This document shows, piece after piece, positions 22,095-33,937 of a stretch of DNA of 64,000 bases. This DNA is from Hippophae tibetana (taxonomy: Eukaryota; Streptophyta; Magnoliopsida; Rosales; Elaeagnaceae). The DNA lies in contig CM072811.1 of assembly GCA_037013495.1 (NCBI GenBank), positions 12,467,190-12,531,189 of the forward strand, given 5' to 3'. Position numbers and translations under genes: made by a program. The first letter of the stretch is position 1, and every line of letters begins with the position of its first letter. The notes under the pieces were generated by a model. The model searched no databases, had not been told where the DNA came from, and was given only the letters and a program-made list of their open reading frames with translations.

Positions 22095-22428
22095 ATGTGG
22101 TAATCTCTTTTACTAATATTTTAACATATATAAGTTATTTTTTGTGAATTCATGATATTACATTCTTATTTTGAATTTAATTAATTATGTATATTTCTTT
22201 GGTTAGAACAAGTGGGGTTATGATATGCATATTTTTGATAATTTACTAGAAGAATGAACAAAACACTTTGTTCAAATTATAACATCATGAGAAGAATATA
22301 ATCTTGAATAACATAGGACAACATCATGGTAATATTTATAATACTTTAATTTCTCTATTCATATGTCTATGAAGCTTAGACTGCTTGTTTGATGGATGCT
22401 TATGTGCTAATGTATGTAGAGGAATGAA
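22095..22428 (+). repeat. Direct repeat copy 2, second version of the Ulp1-like last exon
   Basis: Second copy of 21312-21664, similar throughout but with its own small indels. The exon relic reads as a LLEE..KHFVQII series. It ends exactly where the gypsy LTR starts (22430). The divergence from copy 1 appears greater than that between the arms of the intervening foldback. Confidence 0.75.
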
Positions 22429-22429
22429 T

Positions 22430-23583
22430 TGTAAAAGGGTGAAAATGAGTCAAAAAAAAGAAAAAATGAACACTATGCCTTGGTGCTTTTTTTGGTGCCC
22501 CGATGTGCCTTTTTCCATTGGTGATCAACAAGCAAAATGCCTTTTTAGTGAAAAATCTATGCCCTAGTGCATGTTGTTTTTTGGGTCAAAGTTTGCTAAA
22601 AATGATCCATTTTTAATCCAGCTTTCACCCTCAACCTTTGTATCTTTTAAAAGTTTATCTAATGGCCAAAATTAGGTCATTTTTCTTATTAATTAACCCT
22701 AATGAGGTACAAATAAATCACAATTAAGAATCATAAAAACATAGCAGCTACCAAGAAGAGAGGAAAGAGTGAAAAAGTTTAAGAGAAGACTAAAGAAAGT
22801 ACAATTTTGTGAAAAATTCAAGAGAAAATTAGTGCTACAAATCAAGAGATTGAGTGTATCATTTTTTCATCTCCTTTCTTTATCCATTTTTATGTCTTTT
22901 TTATGAAAAATTTGAGCTTTATAAACTTAATTATGTCTAACTAATTTATCGATCTAGAGGTCTTATGAACCAAATTTTCTACATGTGATGATCTAATATT
23001 TTACCCCAATTGTGATTTCAATTCAATTATATATTTAATATGATTTTTATGCTATTAATTATCTGACCAACAATTAATCTATAAAGGCAATCAAATATAT
23101 TTGAGAGAATTATTTAATTTTTTGTCTTGATTAAATAATATGCTTAGTTTATAGGTAAAAATGTATCATTATTATGTATGTGATCTATAATTGATGATCT
23201 TAATGATTAGTATGCAATCTAATAATCATAGGAAAGTAATTAGATTAGTTAATATATGGTGTATAGTTTACTTGAGAGAAGAATTCATATTAGGTTGGTA
23301 ATTATTTTGTAGAAAAGTTTAGTGATCGCATGCGTAGGAAATTGGGAGATTAAAGATTCCTAGGTCTTTTTTCTCATATATTTTTATAGTTGTTAAGTTT
23401 TGGAATTTGAAATTAGTTGTCATTTATTTTATGCTTTTATAATTTTCTATTGTCCAAAAAGTATTCATAATAATTACATTGGTACTTAGTTATAAGTTAC
23501 ACAACTCCCTATGGGATCGATATCCATACTTAGGTACATTATGTTATGTACACGATTAACACAATTGCAGTTAGTGTATAAAT
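22430..23583 (+). mobile_element. 5' LTR of an Athila/Tat-type gypsy element, plus strand
   Basis: Starts TGTAAAAGGGTG after the second Ulp1 repeat and runs to a primer site at 23586. The central part (22890-23360) matches, in reverse complement, the sequence at about 54600-55150, which defines an LTR family with at least two copies here. Downstream is the beginning of a gag gene. The terminal CA is not clear, because the end is mutated to GTGTATA. Confidence 0.65.
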
Positions 23584-23585
23584 TG

Positions 23586-23606
23586 TTTGGTACCATTGTT
23601 AGAGAG
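23586..23606 (+). promoter_or_regulatory. Primer binding site, Athila/Tat type (degenerate)
   Basis: GTTTGGTACCATTGTTAGAG is a mutated form of the TTTTTGGCGCCGTTGCCGGG site that follows the 5' LTR in plant Athila/Tat elements. Comparable sites occur on the minus strand near 27022-27043, 30570-30594 and 35565-35587. Confidence 0.65.
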
Positions 23607-23699
23607 TTAATTACTTGTAACAAATATTAATAATAGTTACTAGCTACCATCCTAGTTTAGACCTTTTAATTTTTGTTTTATTGTTTCTATTGCATGCCA

Positions 23700-24021
23700 A
23701 GGTTGATAGGTGAAAATCTTGTATCTTTTGATCTAGAAATAGAGAGAACCTTGCTCTACTTAAGAAGGGAATGGTTAGCATACATCAATTATGGCAAAAC
23801 AAGGTAGGTAATGAGCTATAGTGGTCCCTAAACCTTTAAGGGATTTTGCAGTCACACAAGTAGATGGAGCCCAATCATTTATCAATAGACCATATATCAA
23901 CACTAGCAATTTCAAACTCAAGCCATATGTCATTTAGATGGTGTAGACAAACCAGTTTGGAGGGTTAGTCAACGATGACCTAAATCTTCATTTGACTTCA
24001 TTCTTGGAGATCTAAGACACC
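23700..24021 (+). pseudogene. Athila/Tat gag N-terminal fragment
   Basis: Plus-strand gag start. After a mutated leader it reads PKPLRDFAVTQVDGAQSFINRP, then 'INTSNFKLKPYVI-MVQTNQFGGLVNDDLNLHLTSFLEI-DTFE'. This is the typical N-terminal gag pattern of Athila-like elements (x-LRDYA..., IxRPxI..NNFELKP..I.MVQ.NQFGG...DPN.HL..FLEICDTF). It stops in mid-domain at about 24021, where sequence of the opposite strand begins. Two stops are present. Confidence 0.75.
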
Positions 24022-25440
24022 TTCGAGTAGCCTTGTTAAGCTTTCAATAATCCATGCAAACTCCCCAGCCTGTCACTTTTCTTGTGGGAATAAGCTCATT
24101 ATTTCTATTAGCCTCCACCATAATTCCTCCTTTCTTTGGCATACAATGAATTGGGCTAACCCAAGAGCTATTTGAAATAGGATAGATAATACCTACATTT
24201 AACCACTTAATGATCTCATTTTCACTACATCATTCATGATTGGATTCAAAAGATGTTGATGCCCAATAGTAGGCTTTCTATCTTCCTCAAACAAGATCTT
24301 GTGCATGCATAATGAAGGGACGATCCATTTATTATCAGTTATTGACTACCCCAAAGTTGTCTTGTAATTTCTCAACACTCTTAACAAATTGTTTTCTTAA
24401 TTTTCATCTAGAAATTATGAAATAATCATGGGTAGAATAGACATATCACCTAAATAAGCATACCGTAGATGATTAGGTAATGAATTAAGCTCTATTGATG
24501 GTTGTTCTTCCATAGATGGCTTCAGATGAGTATATTTAGAAGGTGTCACAACTTGTGATGCATCGACCTTTATTTGGGAACTAGAGAGTTGTGGAGATTC
24601 TTGAAATAGCTTAATATACTCAAGAGATTCTAGGTTATCAATAACATTAGCCTTCATAAGAGAAACTTCCAAAGAATCAATAGTAAAGTTTTCCATGAAC
24701 TTGCTTTCAACTAACTCATTCACCATCTCAACTCTAAAAAAATCATCAGGATCACTTGGAAATTTCATATCTTTAAAAATATTGAAAGTTACCTCTTGGT
24801 CTTAAACTCTCATGGTGAGCTCCCCTTTCTGAACATCAATCAAAGTCCTACCTATTGCTAAAAATGGCCTCCCAGGAATAGTAGGGATCTCTTTGTCTTC
24901 CTCCATATCGAGAATTATGAAATCCACAGGAAAGATAAACTTGTATACCTTCATAAGAACATCCTCTATAATGCCTCTTGGGTGCTTCAAAGACCTATCT
25001 ATAAGCTGAAGAGTGACAATGGTCTGGTATGCTTATTCTAATCCAAGTCTTTCATAGATGGAAAATGGCCTCAAATTAATGCTGGCACCCAGATCATATA
25101 GACCTCTGCCAAAGAATTTCTCACCAATAGTATAAGGAATGGTGAAACTTCCTGGATCTTTAAGTTTAGGTGCTAGCTTTTTCTAAAGGATGGCACTACA
25201 CTCCTTTATAAGAACAATCGTCTCGAAATAACCTAACCATCTCTTTTTAGATAAGATATCCTTCATAAATTTGACCTAGTTAGGAATTTTCACCAAAGAA
25301 TCAGAAAAAAAGGATTGTTAATATGAAGCTTTTTTAATACTTCAAAAAACTTGGAGAACTACTTGTCAAGCTTTTGCTTATGAAAGCGTTGAGGAAAAAA
25401 ATTGTTGGAGTGTAAGACTTGGGACTATCTTAACCTGGTT
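24022..25440 (-). pseudogene. Athila-type gypsy pol fragment (protease and start of RT), element A
   Basis: Minus-strand pol of the element whose LTR lies at 27044-28537. Protease occupies about 25240-24780: the active site reads LYDLGASIN, so the catalytic D-x-G triad is intact. Then come IEDVLMKVYKFIFPVDFIILDMEEDKEIP, a GRPFLAIGRTLIDVQKGELTMRV end and the linker to RT. The linker (24768-24415) has the family's LELKPLP-like stretch (ELNSLPNHLRYAYLGD). The RT start (..W.ISDIKGI.PS.CMHKI, HQHLLNPIMNDV) continues to about 24022 and is cut there, before the catalytic block. Stops and frameshifts are present. Confidence 0.8.
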
Positions 25441-25455
25441 TCATCATCGGATTTT

Positions 25456-26990
25456 CTATTGCTTTATTCTCTTCGGCTCTATTTTCCCATGATCTTGTTT
25501 TTCTAGGCCAATAGCTTCAATAATAGGAGTTGGAGGAGAAACGGGTTTTTGCATTTCTTTCAACTTTTTTCCATTTCTAAGTGTGACTGCCTTACAATGC
25601 TCTTTTCCTTCCCTTTTTGGATTGGTTTCAATATCACTATGAAAAGCTCCTTGAGGGTGGTTGTTGATAGCCGTAGGAAGTTGACCCAATTGAACTTTAT
25701 GATTTTTGATAGATGTTGCTTGATTATGAAGAATAGTCTCATTCTTAGCCATGTATTGAGCAAACATATATTCAAATGATGGCTTCTTCTCTTATGGTGG
25801 AGCTTGATTGTGAAAACCTGGAGGATATGTAGGCTTTATAGAAGATGATGAGCCTTGATTATTATTCCAAGAAAAAGTAGGATGATTCTTCCAACCTGGA
25901 TTGAAAGTGTCGTAAGGGTTGTTTTGATGCCTATTGTAGTTGGAAACAAAACTGACAGATTTAGAGTTGTGAAGACATCTCTCATTGGCATGGCTTCCAT
26001 TGCAAATTTCACATGCAACAAAAGGACTCTGAATAGAATGGACACCTAAAGTATCCAACTTCTTCACCAAAGTTGTTACTTGAGCAATTAAAGCAGACAT
26101 ATCATCAATCTCATGAATTTCAGCCGCTCTTTTAGGCACGATCCTCTTTGATGGCCACTCATAGTTGTTGGAGGCCATTTCCTCTAATAAGTTATAGGCT
26201 TCATCAACATATTTTCTCATAAGAGCACCACATGCTGCAGCGTCAATAATGTTTCTAGTTAGACCCATCAAACTATTATAAAATGCTTGAACTTGAAGCC
26301 ACTTTGGTAAACCTCTCCCAAGAATCATAAAATAGTTTTGAGTCAAACTCCACAAAGGTAGTGATATCATTCCTCATCCTTACAGTCTTTGCTGGTGGAA
26401 AACAATTGGCTAAGAAATTTTGAGCCAAATCATCCTAAGTAGTGATAGAACCAGATGGCAATGAACTCAACCAAATCTTTGCCTTATCTCAGAGTGAAAA
26501 AAGGGAAGAGTCTTAGCTTGATAGCATCATCACTGACTCCATTATTCTTGAAAGTGTCATAAATCTCTAAAAAATTAGCTATATGAGAGTTTGGATCATT
26601 ATTGGATAAGCCTCCAAAATGAACTAAAGTTTGAATCATTTGAATGATCACAAGCTTAATCTCAAAATTGTTGGCTTGAATTTAAGGTCTGTTAATGCTC
26701 GAATGAATCCTACCAACAAGAGGCACTGCATATTCTTTTAGAGATCTTAGTTCTTCCACTTCAGGAATCTCTTCATCCATGATACGATGTTGCAAAGCTT
26801 CTTTCTTGTCCTTCTTTAATTTCAAAAGAGTTCTCTCAATTTTTGGATCCAATGAAGCAATGTCAAGACTTCTTCTATGTCACATACAACATCCTAATTC
26901 ACTTGAAAATCATAAAAATAAATCTAATAAAGTAAAAATAACAATAAAAAAAATAAATGAAAGGTTTGAACTAAAATTAGATTGATTGGT
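25456..26990 (-). pseudogene. Athila-type gypsy gag, element A
   Basis: Minus-strand gag. The N-terminal part (about 26985-26370) is frameshifted. The piece 26370-25792 shows the end of the capsid domain: GLPKWLQVQAFYNSLMGLTRNIIDAAACGALM, YNLLEEMASNNYEWPS. A zinc-knuckle-like CEICNGSHANERC (CX2CX3HX4C) and the Asn/Pro-rich NPGWKNHPTFSWNN segment follow. After a stop the remainder (25767-25456) has MFAQYMAKNETILHNQATSIKNHKVQLGQL, a helical segment before the basic EGKEHCKAVTLRNGKKL end. This is the structural polyprotein of the retrotransposon. A second copy with the same architecture is at 33938-35398. Confidence 0.8.
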
Positions 26991-27021
26991 ATTAATCTGA
27001 ACAAAAATAGTAAATCAAATC

Positions 27022-27043
27022 CTCGGGAATGGTGCCAAAAACT
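27022..27043 (-). promoter_or_regulatory. Primer binding site of element A, Athila/Tat type
   Basis: Read on the minus strand as TTTTTGGCACCATTCCCGAG, close to the TTTTTGGCGCCGTTGCCGGG plant consensus. It lies directly inside the LTR end at 27044 and before the gag leader. Confidence 0.8.
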
Positions 27044-28537
27044 TGTTGGTGATTTAAAAGAACATTAACATGCAAGTATACACGGTCACAAGTAATAAGT
27101 GATAAATACGATATTATTCCCATTTAGATTTGTTACTAATCTTTGTGAAGTACTAAAATTGTTTCAACCTAATTTTATCCAAACAATTGATATTATGTTC
27201 TCGCATTTAATTTGTCAACCAAGAACTTCTAATTTATCCCCATGTCTCTTTCGATTACAAATAGATACATCTCATTAAAATAATTCACTATATTCCTATG
27301 AGAATTAAATTTACCAAAGATTCATTAAGCTTAAAGTTCTCAATAGCTACACATACAATAAAGATATATTCCTAACCCATATATATATATGTGTTATTCT
27401 ATCTATGAGCAAAACACAAAAAGTCTTTTTCCAAGTTCATTAGGGTTTAAAGATCAATTGATTAATCTTACAACAATCAAAGGCATTAATCACAAGTAGG
27501 ATTAACAAATTAAAAGCAACATTCCATAAATCATTCAAAAATAATTAATTCAAGCTTCATAATGTAAGTTACATTACAACCCTAGAAAAAATAATTTAGT
27601 TCATAGAAAATATTGAAATTACACTCCAAAAATATTTAGACATTTGAGAGAAATTAAATTAAAAGATAGAAAGATTAGAAAAAAACTCTTTCACCATTCC
27701 TCAATGAAAAAATTAAGTTCCTCTTGTTTCCTTCTTCTTTGCTCTCTACCTTCTTTGTATTTTTTTACTAAATAGAAAAACAACAAAAAACTAACTCCAA
27801 AAATGCCTTATGCGTTCTCTAAAAACACACCAAAAATTATGTTTTAAACACGCGTTCCAAAAAGGGTAAAAATTGTGCAAAATAAGCTGGAAAGAAAGTT
27901 TTTTCTCACTTTTTTTACACTATACACAACACGTGGCGACCTCTGATTCACTGGAAGGATAATTGGACACGCGGTAGCTTTAGACTAAGTAAGATGCTAG
28001 GGTGCACGTAGATTCGATAGACTGTGACATAGGGGAATTCAATGCATTGGGCTATGTAGAACAATTGGACTCTACTCATGGCCAACATGCACGATCTGAA
28101 CTATTCATTACTTGATTTGATGGTGTGTGACAGAGGGAGGGTCCTAGGGAAAATCAACTACACAGACATGTGGACCCCACTTTGTGCATCGAACGTAGCA
28201 TTTGAATCTCACTCTCCTGATCTGCATCATTAAATGTTTGATCCAACGGCTCGAGATGCGCGCGAGACTCCCTTTGTGCGCAAAAAAACAATTTAAATTT
28301 CAAATTTTTTTTAATTGCATTTAAGTCCTATTTTAATTCAAATTAAATTTTCAACTTTTGTTATTTTTATTTAAGTCCTTTTTTAATTTAAATTGTTTCA
28401 TTTTCTCTAAAAATATAATTTCAACAAAACTAACACTAAATAATAATTTAGAAACTTAAAATTAACTAAAAACCATAAGAGCATAGCAATTATAATTAAT
28501 AAATTGGACCAAATAACTCTAAAACACAAAGTTATCA
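27044..28537 (-). mobile_element. 5' LTR of Athila-type element A (1,494 bp)
   Basis: On the minus strand it begins TGATAACTTTGTGTTTTAG (complement ending at 28537) and ends ..CACCAACA at 27044, next to the primer site. The sequence is collinear with LTRs at 35588-36913 and 48265-50262. Shared landmarks include the outer ATTTATTAATTATAATTGCTATG and the inner conserved 'TGTACACTTGCA..ACAT' region next to the primer site. Relatively GC-rich U3 sequence with one CACGTG lies near 27934. Only one LTR of the element is present, because the other end is lost at 24022. Confidence 0.75.
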
Positions 28538-28559
28538 TAAACAGTTTTATAAAATGAAT

Positions 28560-29290
28560 TAATTTTTATTTCTTCATCAAGGTTTAAACGAAGTTTGTAA
28601 AATAAAAATATATTGACAAATTTATTTTTCATAATAAACAAGAGGGTTATATTTAATATTTAAATGATCTCAATCTGATTTAAAGTCAACTCTTGATTTG
28701 GATTTGGATTTGATTATTCGGATATTTAGAAAACTCTATTTTAAATATTTTTGTAAGAATTATCATTAAAGTTATATTGACAACATTTCCTTCATAATAG
28801 TTTTACAATCTAAAAGTTAGTTTTTAGGTGCTTAAATCATAAACCTAATTTTGATACCTTGATGAGAATTTAAACTGAAGGCTCGACCAAATGTGACAAT
28901 TAAATGATTTGTTAATTTCTTAGAAAATGAGCATAATTTAATTAAAGTTTAAATTATCGGCCTGACTAAAGATTGTAAGTTAAAGTTTAATTAACAAGGA
29001 AAATGATCCATGCCTTAAGATATTTTCATCCTTATAAGAAATAAACAGTAATCTTAATTCATATCTTTAGTATCCTACTTAATATAGAACAAATATGATT
29101 AACTAATTAATATATCTCATAAATTCTCCACTGTATGATAAATTTTCAATGTCATAAATATTTATTGAATCTATCTTTTATTTTATGTTATTTAATTTAG
29201 TTTTTTGGATTTTTTGAATTATTTAAAAACAATATGATTCCTCTTTAGATAGCCCTTGGAAGTATACTTGTAAAAGCTTATTTGCCTAGG
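28560..29290 (+). mobile_element. 3' part of a Tat-type LTR, same family as the solo LTR at 56455
   Basis: Aligns on the plus strand with the second half of the LTR at 56455-58266. Shared blocks are AAGAATTATYATTAAAG followed by TTGACAACAT, then a 'GAGAATTTAAACT..GACCAAATGTGAC' region, TTAATTTCTTAGAAAA, and the near-terminal 'CCTTGGGAGTATACTTGT'. It begins abruptly next to LTR A and ends near 29290 where other sequence starts, so it is a fragment. Confidence 0.7.
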
Positions 29291-29399
29291 TTCTCTTTGT
29301 CGAGGAGAGTTTCATTTTTAGTATTTCAAGTTAGGACTTATTGGAAGCTTATAATTCCAAGGTCTAGGATGCTAACCCTCCACTACATTCACTTATTCA

Positions 29400-30240
29400 T
29401 GACTTGGAATTTCAAAGGGTTCACTTTGAAAAAATAAGTGTTAGCATCAAGCCCATATTTACTACATACTCCAAATACCTCTTTATTTGAAGTGTTCTTA
29501 GTTACAAGAAGTGCAAATTGCTTGGTCAATTCTACACATTGAATAGACATTTAATTCCCGTAACTTATCTCATTAATTCCATCTCTTCTCACTATAGGAA
29601 TGTTTTGGTTTGGAATCAGCACCCAACATTTCATAAAGCTCATAAGTTTCTAAAGCTATCTTTTCTTCTATTGCTTTACCTGCAATGTTGTCAATTGTAA
29701 ACTAACACTGTTGTGTCATCCTATCATAGAAAAATTAATTTTTCAGTTGTAGTGGGAAGTGGTGATGTGGGCATTTAATGAGAAATAACTTGAACCTATC
29801 CTAAGGCTTATTGAGTGGCTTTCCTCCAATTTGAGAAAATGTGGCAATTTTAGTTCTCAAGTTGGAAGTCTTTTGATAAGAATACTATTTTCCCATGAAC
29901 TTATTATAAACAAAGTTGTTAGGAAGTCTAGTGGGAGAGTCATAAACCATGCCTTTTCCCTATCTTTGAGCATGTATGGGAAACACCTTATTTTGAGTTG
30001 GTTCTTAGTGAGCCCTTGGAAAGGAAAAGTTTGTATAGTTGTATAGAAGTCCTTAATGAAATTCAAAGGATCTTCATTAGGAATTCCATAGAAAGAGGAC
30101 AATATGGAATAATGAGTATTTTTAAATTCATAGTTCCTAGCTACGTCCCCCAACTGTATATAAGAAGTATCAATGCCAATGATTGGCCTTACATACTCCT
30201 TCATTTCCATTTTCTTTGTTAAAACATCTCCCATGTTTAG
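29400..30240 (-). pseudogene. Athila/Tat gag fragment, minus strand
   Basis: The best open part (30234-29857) starts MGDVLTKKMEMKEYVRPIIG and shows a capsid core: IQLGDVARNYEFKN, NEDPLNFIKDFY, GLTKNQLKIRCFPYMLKDREKAWFMTLP. Downstream, broken frames to about 29400 continue the domain, with a CPHHHFPLQ..FFYDxLTQQCxFTIDNIAGxAIEEK series. This is the 'LLRRCPHHG..FYNGL....R...D...GA' motif of plant gags. It is distinct from elements A and B in sequence. The family pol is not next to it. Confidence 0.7.
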
Positions 30241-30569
30241 TGACTCTTGTAAAGGTTCTTGTAGTAGCTCTTGGATTTTAGTATCTAGTATACTTGAGTG
30301 CTCTTTTGATTTGTTGATGTTTTTTTATGAGAGATACTAGTTGATTCTAAAGGGATCTCCTACCTTAAATATACTAACAAAAAGGAATCAAAGCAACTTG
30401 AAATATAGCACTAAAAAACCAAATAAAAAGATAAAATAGACAAGAAATAAAAATAATTGAAATAGCTAAAAAAAAGAAATATTAAAAAAATCAAAAAATA
30501 AAAGGAAAGTAAAAAATACAAAGGAATTACGAAAACAAACTAAAAACAAATAATCAATTTAAAATGCCA

Positions 30570-30594
30570 ATTCATTGGCAACGGTGCCAAAAAC
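30570..30594 (-). promoter_or_regulatory. Primer binding site, Athila/Tat type
   Basis: Minus strand reads TTTTTGGCACCGTTGCC, an almost perfect match to the consensus start. It lies between the LTR-like sequence to its right and the gag at 30234. Confidence 0.8.
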
Positions 30595-31754
30595 TTTCTT
30601 AAAAATATTTAATTGCTTGCAAATGCATGAATCGCTCGCAGAATAATAATATGGTTACCCCATGGTGAGTCTCTAAATGAATTGGCATGTGTTTTAAAAT
30701 GTTAAATTATTTTCTAAATTAGTTAAAATATATAATCCTACACATTCTAATAATGGTCAATTACGAGAAAAGTGTAAATTCTAAAATGATTAAATGACTT
30801 AAATAAAGCATGTAAATTATAATGAATTGATAATGATGAACAAATATGAGAAATGAGCTAGCTATAAATTTATGAAAAAAAAGAATTAAATGATTTTCAT
30901 AAAAGTTAGAATTATTCATTTTCTTATTTTAAATAAGAGAACCCCTAATGATCATAGTGAGCCTTCACAATTCTCAATTAACTAATAACTTCCTAGATTA
31001 GACTTGAAATCTATTAATTGGTGAACTTATGGGAAATATATAAATAATATAATTTAACAAAAATCAATGACATTAAATCAAACTCTTGTTCCTAAATGCA
31101 TAACCAAGAACATATGATGTGTTTAATGCTTAATTAGTTCTAAAATATTCTCTTTAATTATAAATCAAGATTTGGCTTATCATCAATTTATAATTTATGA
31201 CATGAAAAACTTGAGCAAGATAAAAATAAAGTATTATTTAAATAAAATCATAATATTGTTCTTCCAATCATGGAAGAAAAATAAAATTCCCATATATAGA
31301 GATAAAGAAGATCTAACAATAAAAATAACCCATTTTGATATGGAATTTCAAATCTCTGAATTAGTTGATTTCTTTTTCAAATCCTTGGAAAATACTTAAC
31401 AATTGTGAGTTAAGGGTGTATTTCATGGTTAGCTTTTGGGTTAAACATATTTCATATGCATATTAGGGCTTTTGACTATTTTTGACACTTAGGTTGTGGT
31501 ATGCTTTTATTTGTGCTACGGTACATATTAAAAATTGAATCCCTAGTTGTAGCCTTAGACAATTATGCCTCGTCATGAAATGTTTGGATTTGTGGCATGT
31601 GTTGAACTCCAATAAACACACACATAGATCCTAGAGCATTTGGCGTGGCATGCATAGAATTTTAAAAATCATCAAATGCCACCTGAGAGTACCTTACCAC
31701 TATATGGATTATGTCTGGCCATGATGTGCACCTATTTCCTGGTTTTTTGATATT
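30595..31754 (-). mobile_element. LTR (5', minus strand) of a third Athila/Tat family, plus unassigned sequence
   Basis: Non-coding AT-rich sequence directly upstream, in minus sense, of the primer site at 30570. Its conserved inner end (TTTAAGAA next to TTTTTGG, a GATTCATGCATTTGCAAGCA stretch) is typical of an LTR. The outer edge could not be fixed. Bases 31400-31754 look different (less AT-rich, no match to other LTRs here) and may be a separate insertion. The open run at 31172-31399 is not a recognisable protein. Confidence 0.5.
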
Positions 31755-33810
31755 TTGGCTCATATACAACAGCAAGTAATTCTTTTCCTGTGGTAGTATA
31801 ATTAAGTTGAGCATCGGTCAAAATTTTGCTAGCATAGTAAATGATATGGAAAACTTTTTGCTTTCGTTGTCCCAAAACAACCCCAACTACAAAGTCACTA
31901 TCATCACACATCAGCTCAAAAGATAGTTCCAATCTGTGCAATAATGATGGGAGCAGTGATCAACTTCTTTCTCAATGCCCAAAAAGCTTCAAAACAATTT
32001 TCTTCAAATGTGAATTTCGTATCTTTCTCCAAAAGATTGCGAAGAGGCTTAGAGATGTTCGAAAAATCCTTGATGGTGGTAGTAGCTTATCAATAGTCTC
32101 AATCTTTGCCCTATTTACTTAAATTCCTTTCGAATAAATTGGATGGCTAAGAACTACACCTTCTTGTACCATGAAATGACACTTTTCCCAATTTAACACC
32201 AAGTTTGTCTCTTCATATCTTTGTAGGACCAAAGAAAGGAATCACCAAACATTGAGAAGTCATCCATAAATACCTCAATAAAATTTTCCACCATGTCTAA
32301 AAGGGTAGCCATCATACACCTTTGAAAAGTAGCTGGGGCATTGCCAAGTCAAAAAGGAATTCTTTGAAAAGCAAAAGTTCCATATGGACAAGTGAAAGTA
32401 GTCTTCTCTTGATCCTCGGGAGCGATATCAATTTGGTTGTATCTAGAATATCCATCCATGAAAAAATAGAACGAATGTCCTGCCAATATATCAAGCATAT
32501 GATGAATAAATGGAAGAGGGAAATGATCCTTGCTAGTAGCCTTGTTGAGCTTTCAATAATCCATGTAGACTCGCCAATCCGTCACTTTTATTTTGGGAAT
32601 AAGGTCATTGTTGCTATTAGCCTCCACTGCAATTCTCCTTTCTTCGGTACACAATGAATTGGGCTAACCCAAGAGTTATTTGAAATGGGATAGATAATAC
32701 CTGCATCTAACCATTTAATGATCTCGTCTTTCATTACATCCTTCATGATTGGATTCAAAGGATGTTGAGGCTCAATAGTAAGCTTGTAATCTTCCTCAAA
32801 CAAGATCTTATGCATGCATAATGAAGGGTTGATCCCTTTAATATCACCTATAGACCACCCCAAAGTTATCTTATAATTTCTCAACACTCTTAACAACTTA
32901 TTTTCTTGATCTTCATCTAGAGAGGATGAAATAATCACAGGCAGAGTAGAAATTTCACCCAAACAAGCATACCGTAGATGGTTAGGCAATGACTTAAGCT
33001 CTAATAATGGTTGTTTTTCCACAAATGGATTCAGGTGAGGAGATTTAAATGGTGTCACAACTTGTGATGCATCTACTTTAGTTTGAGAACTAAAGAGTGG
33101 TGGAGATGCTTTAAGTAACTTAAGATACTAAAGAGATTCAAGGTTATCAATAACATTAGCATTCACAAGTGCAACTTCCAAAGAATCAATAGTTAAGTTT
33201 TCTGAGAAGTTGCTTTCAACTAAGTCATTAACCATGTCAACTCTAAAACAATCATCAGATTCACCTGGAAATTTCATAGCCTTTAAAACATTGAAAGTTA
33301 CCTCTTGGTCTTGAACTCTCATGGTGAACTCCATTTTTTGAACATCAATCAAAGTCCTACCTGTTGCTAAAAATGGTCTCCCAAGAATGATAGGGATCTT
33401 TTTGTCTTCCTCTATATCAAGGATTATGAAATCTGTTGGAAATATAAACTTGTCTACCTTCACAAGCACATCCTCTATAATACCTCTTGGATACTTGTAA
33501 GACCTATCTACAAGCTGAAGAGTTACAATGGTTGGGTGTGCTTCTCCTTGTCCAAGTATTTGATAGATTGAAAGTCGCATCAAATTAATGCTGTCACCCA
33601 AATCATAGAGAACTCTTCCAAAGAATTTCTCACCAATAGTACAAGTTATGGTGAAATTTCCTGGATCCTTAAGCTTAGGCGGTAGCTTCTTTTGAAGGAT
33701 GGCGCTACACTCCTCTGTAGGAGCAACTGTCTCAAAATCACCTAACCTTTTCTTCCAATATAAGATGTCCTTCATAAATTTGACATAACTAGGCATTTTT
33801 TGCAAAGCAT
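31755..33810 (-). pseudogene. Athila-type gypsy pol (protease, RT, RNase H start), element B
   Basis: Better preserved sister of element A. The piece 33805-33128 holds MPSYVKFMKDIL, LQKKLPPKLKDPG, a protease with DLGDS in place of DLGAS, then IEDVLVKVDKFIFPTDF and ILGRPFLATGRTLIDVQ. The piece 33058-32588 is the RT entry: LELKSLPNHLRYACLG, GWSIGDIKGINPSLCMH, HPLNPIMKDVMKDEIIKWLDAGIIYPISNNSWVSPIHCVPKKG. Broken frames continue through the catalytic region; FMDDFS, the YxDD box, is intact at about 32253-32269. RNase H starts at 31941 (ELMCDDSDFVVGVVLGQR, IIYYASKILTDAQLNYTTTGKELLAVVY) and ends abruptly near 31755. Integrase and the 3' LTR are missing. Confidence 0.85.
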
Positions 33811-33937
33811 CAGCAAAAGGAATGTTAATATGAAGCTTTTTAAATACTTTAAGAAACTTGGAGAACTACTTATCAAGCTTTTGCTTATGGAAGCGCTGAG
33901 TAAACGAAATTGGTGGATTGTAAGGCTTGAGACTATC

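Larger units (their letters stand above)
13134..22429 (+). mobile_element. CACTA (En/Spm) DNA transposon, 3' end not found
   Basis: Begins with CACTACTACAAAAT, the canonical CACTA terminus, and lands inside the Tat gag. Inside, in order, are a subterminal repeat region, a TNP2 transposase gene, and a second gene with Transposase_24-like and Ulp1-like parts, all on the plus strand. This is the layout of plant autonomous CACTA elements. No matching 3' terminus (..TTTTGTAGTAGTG) was seen before the gypsy LTR that starts at 22430, so the 3' end was probably lost. The 3-bp target duplication therefore cannot be checked. The genes contain stops and frameshifts, so this copy is not autonomous now. 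Confidence 0.8.
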
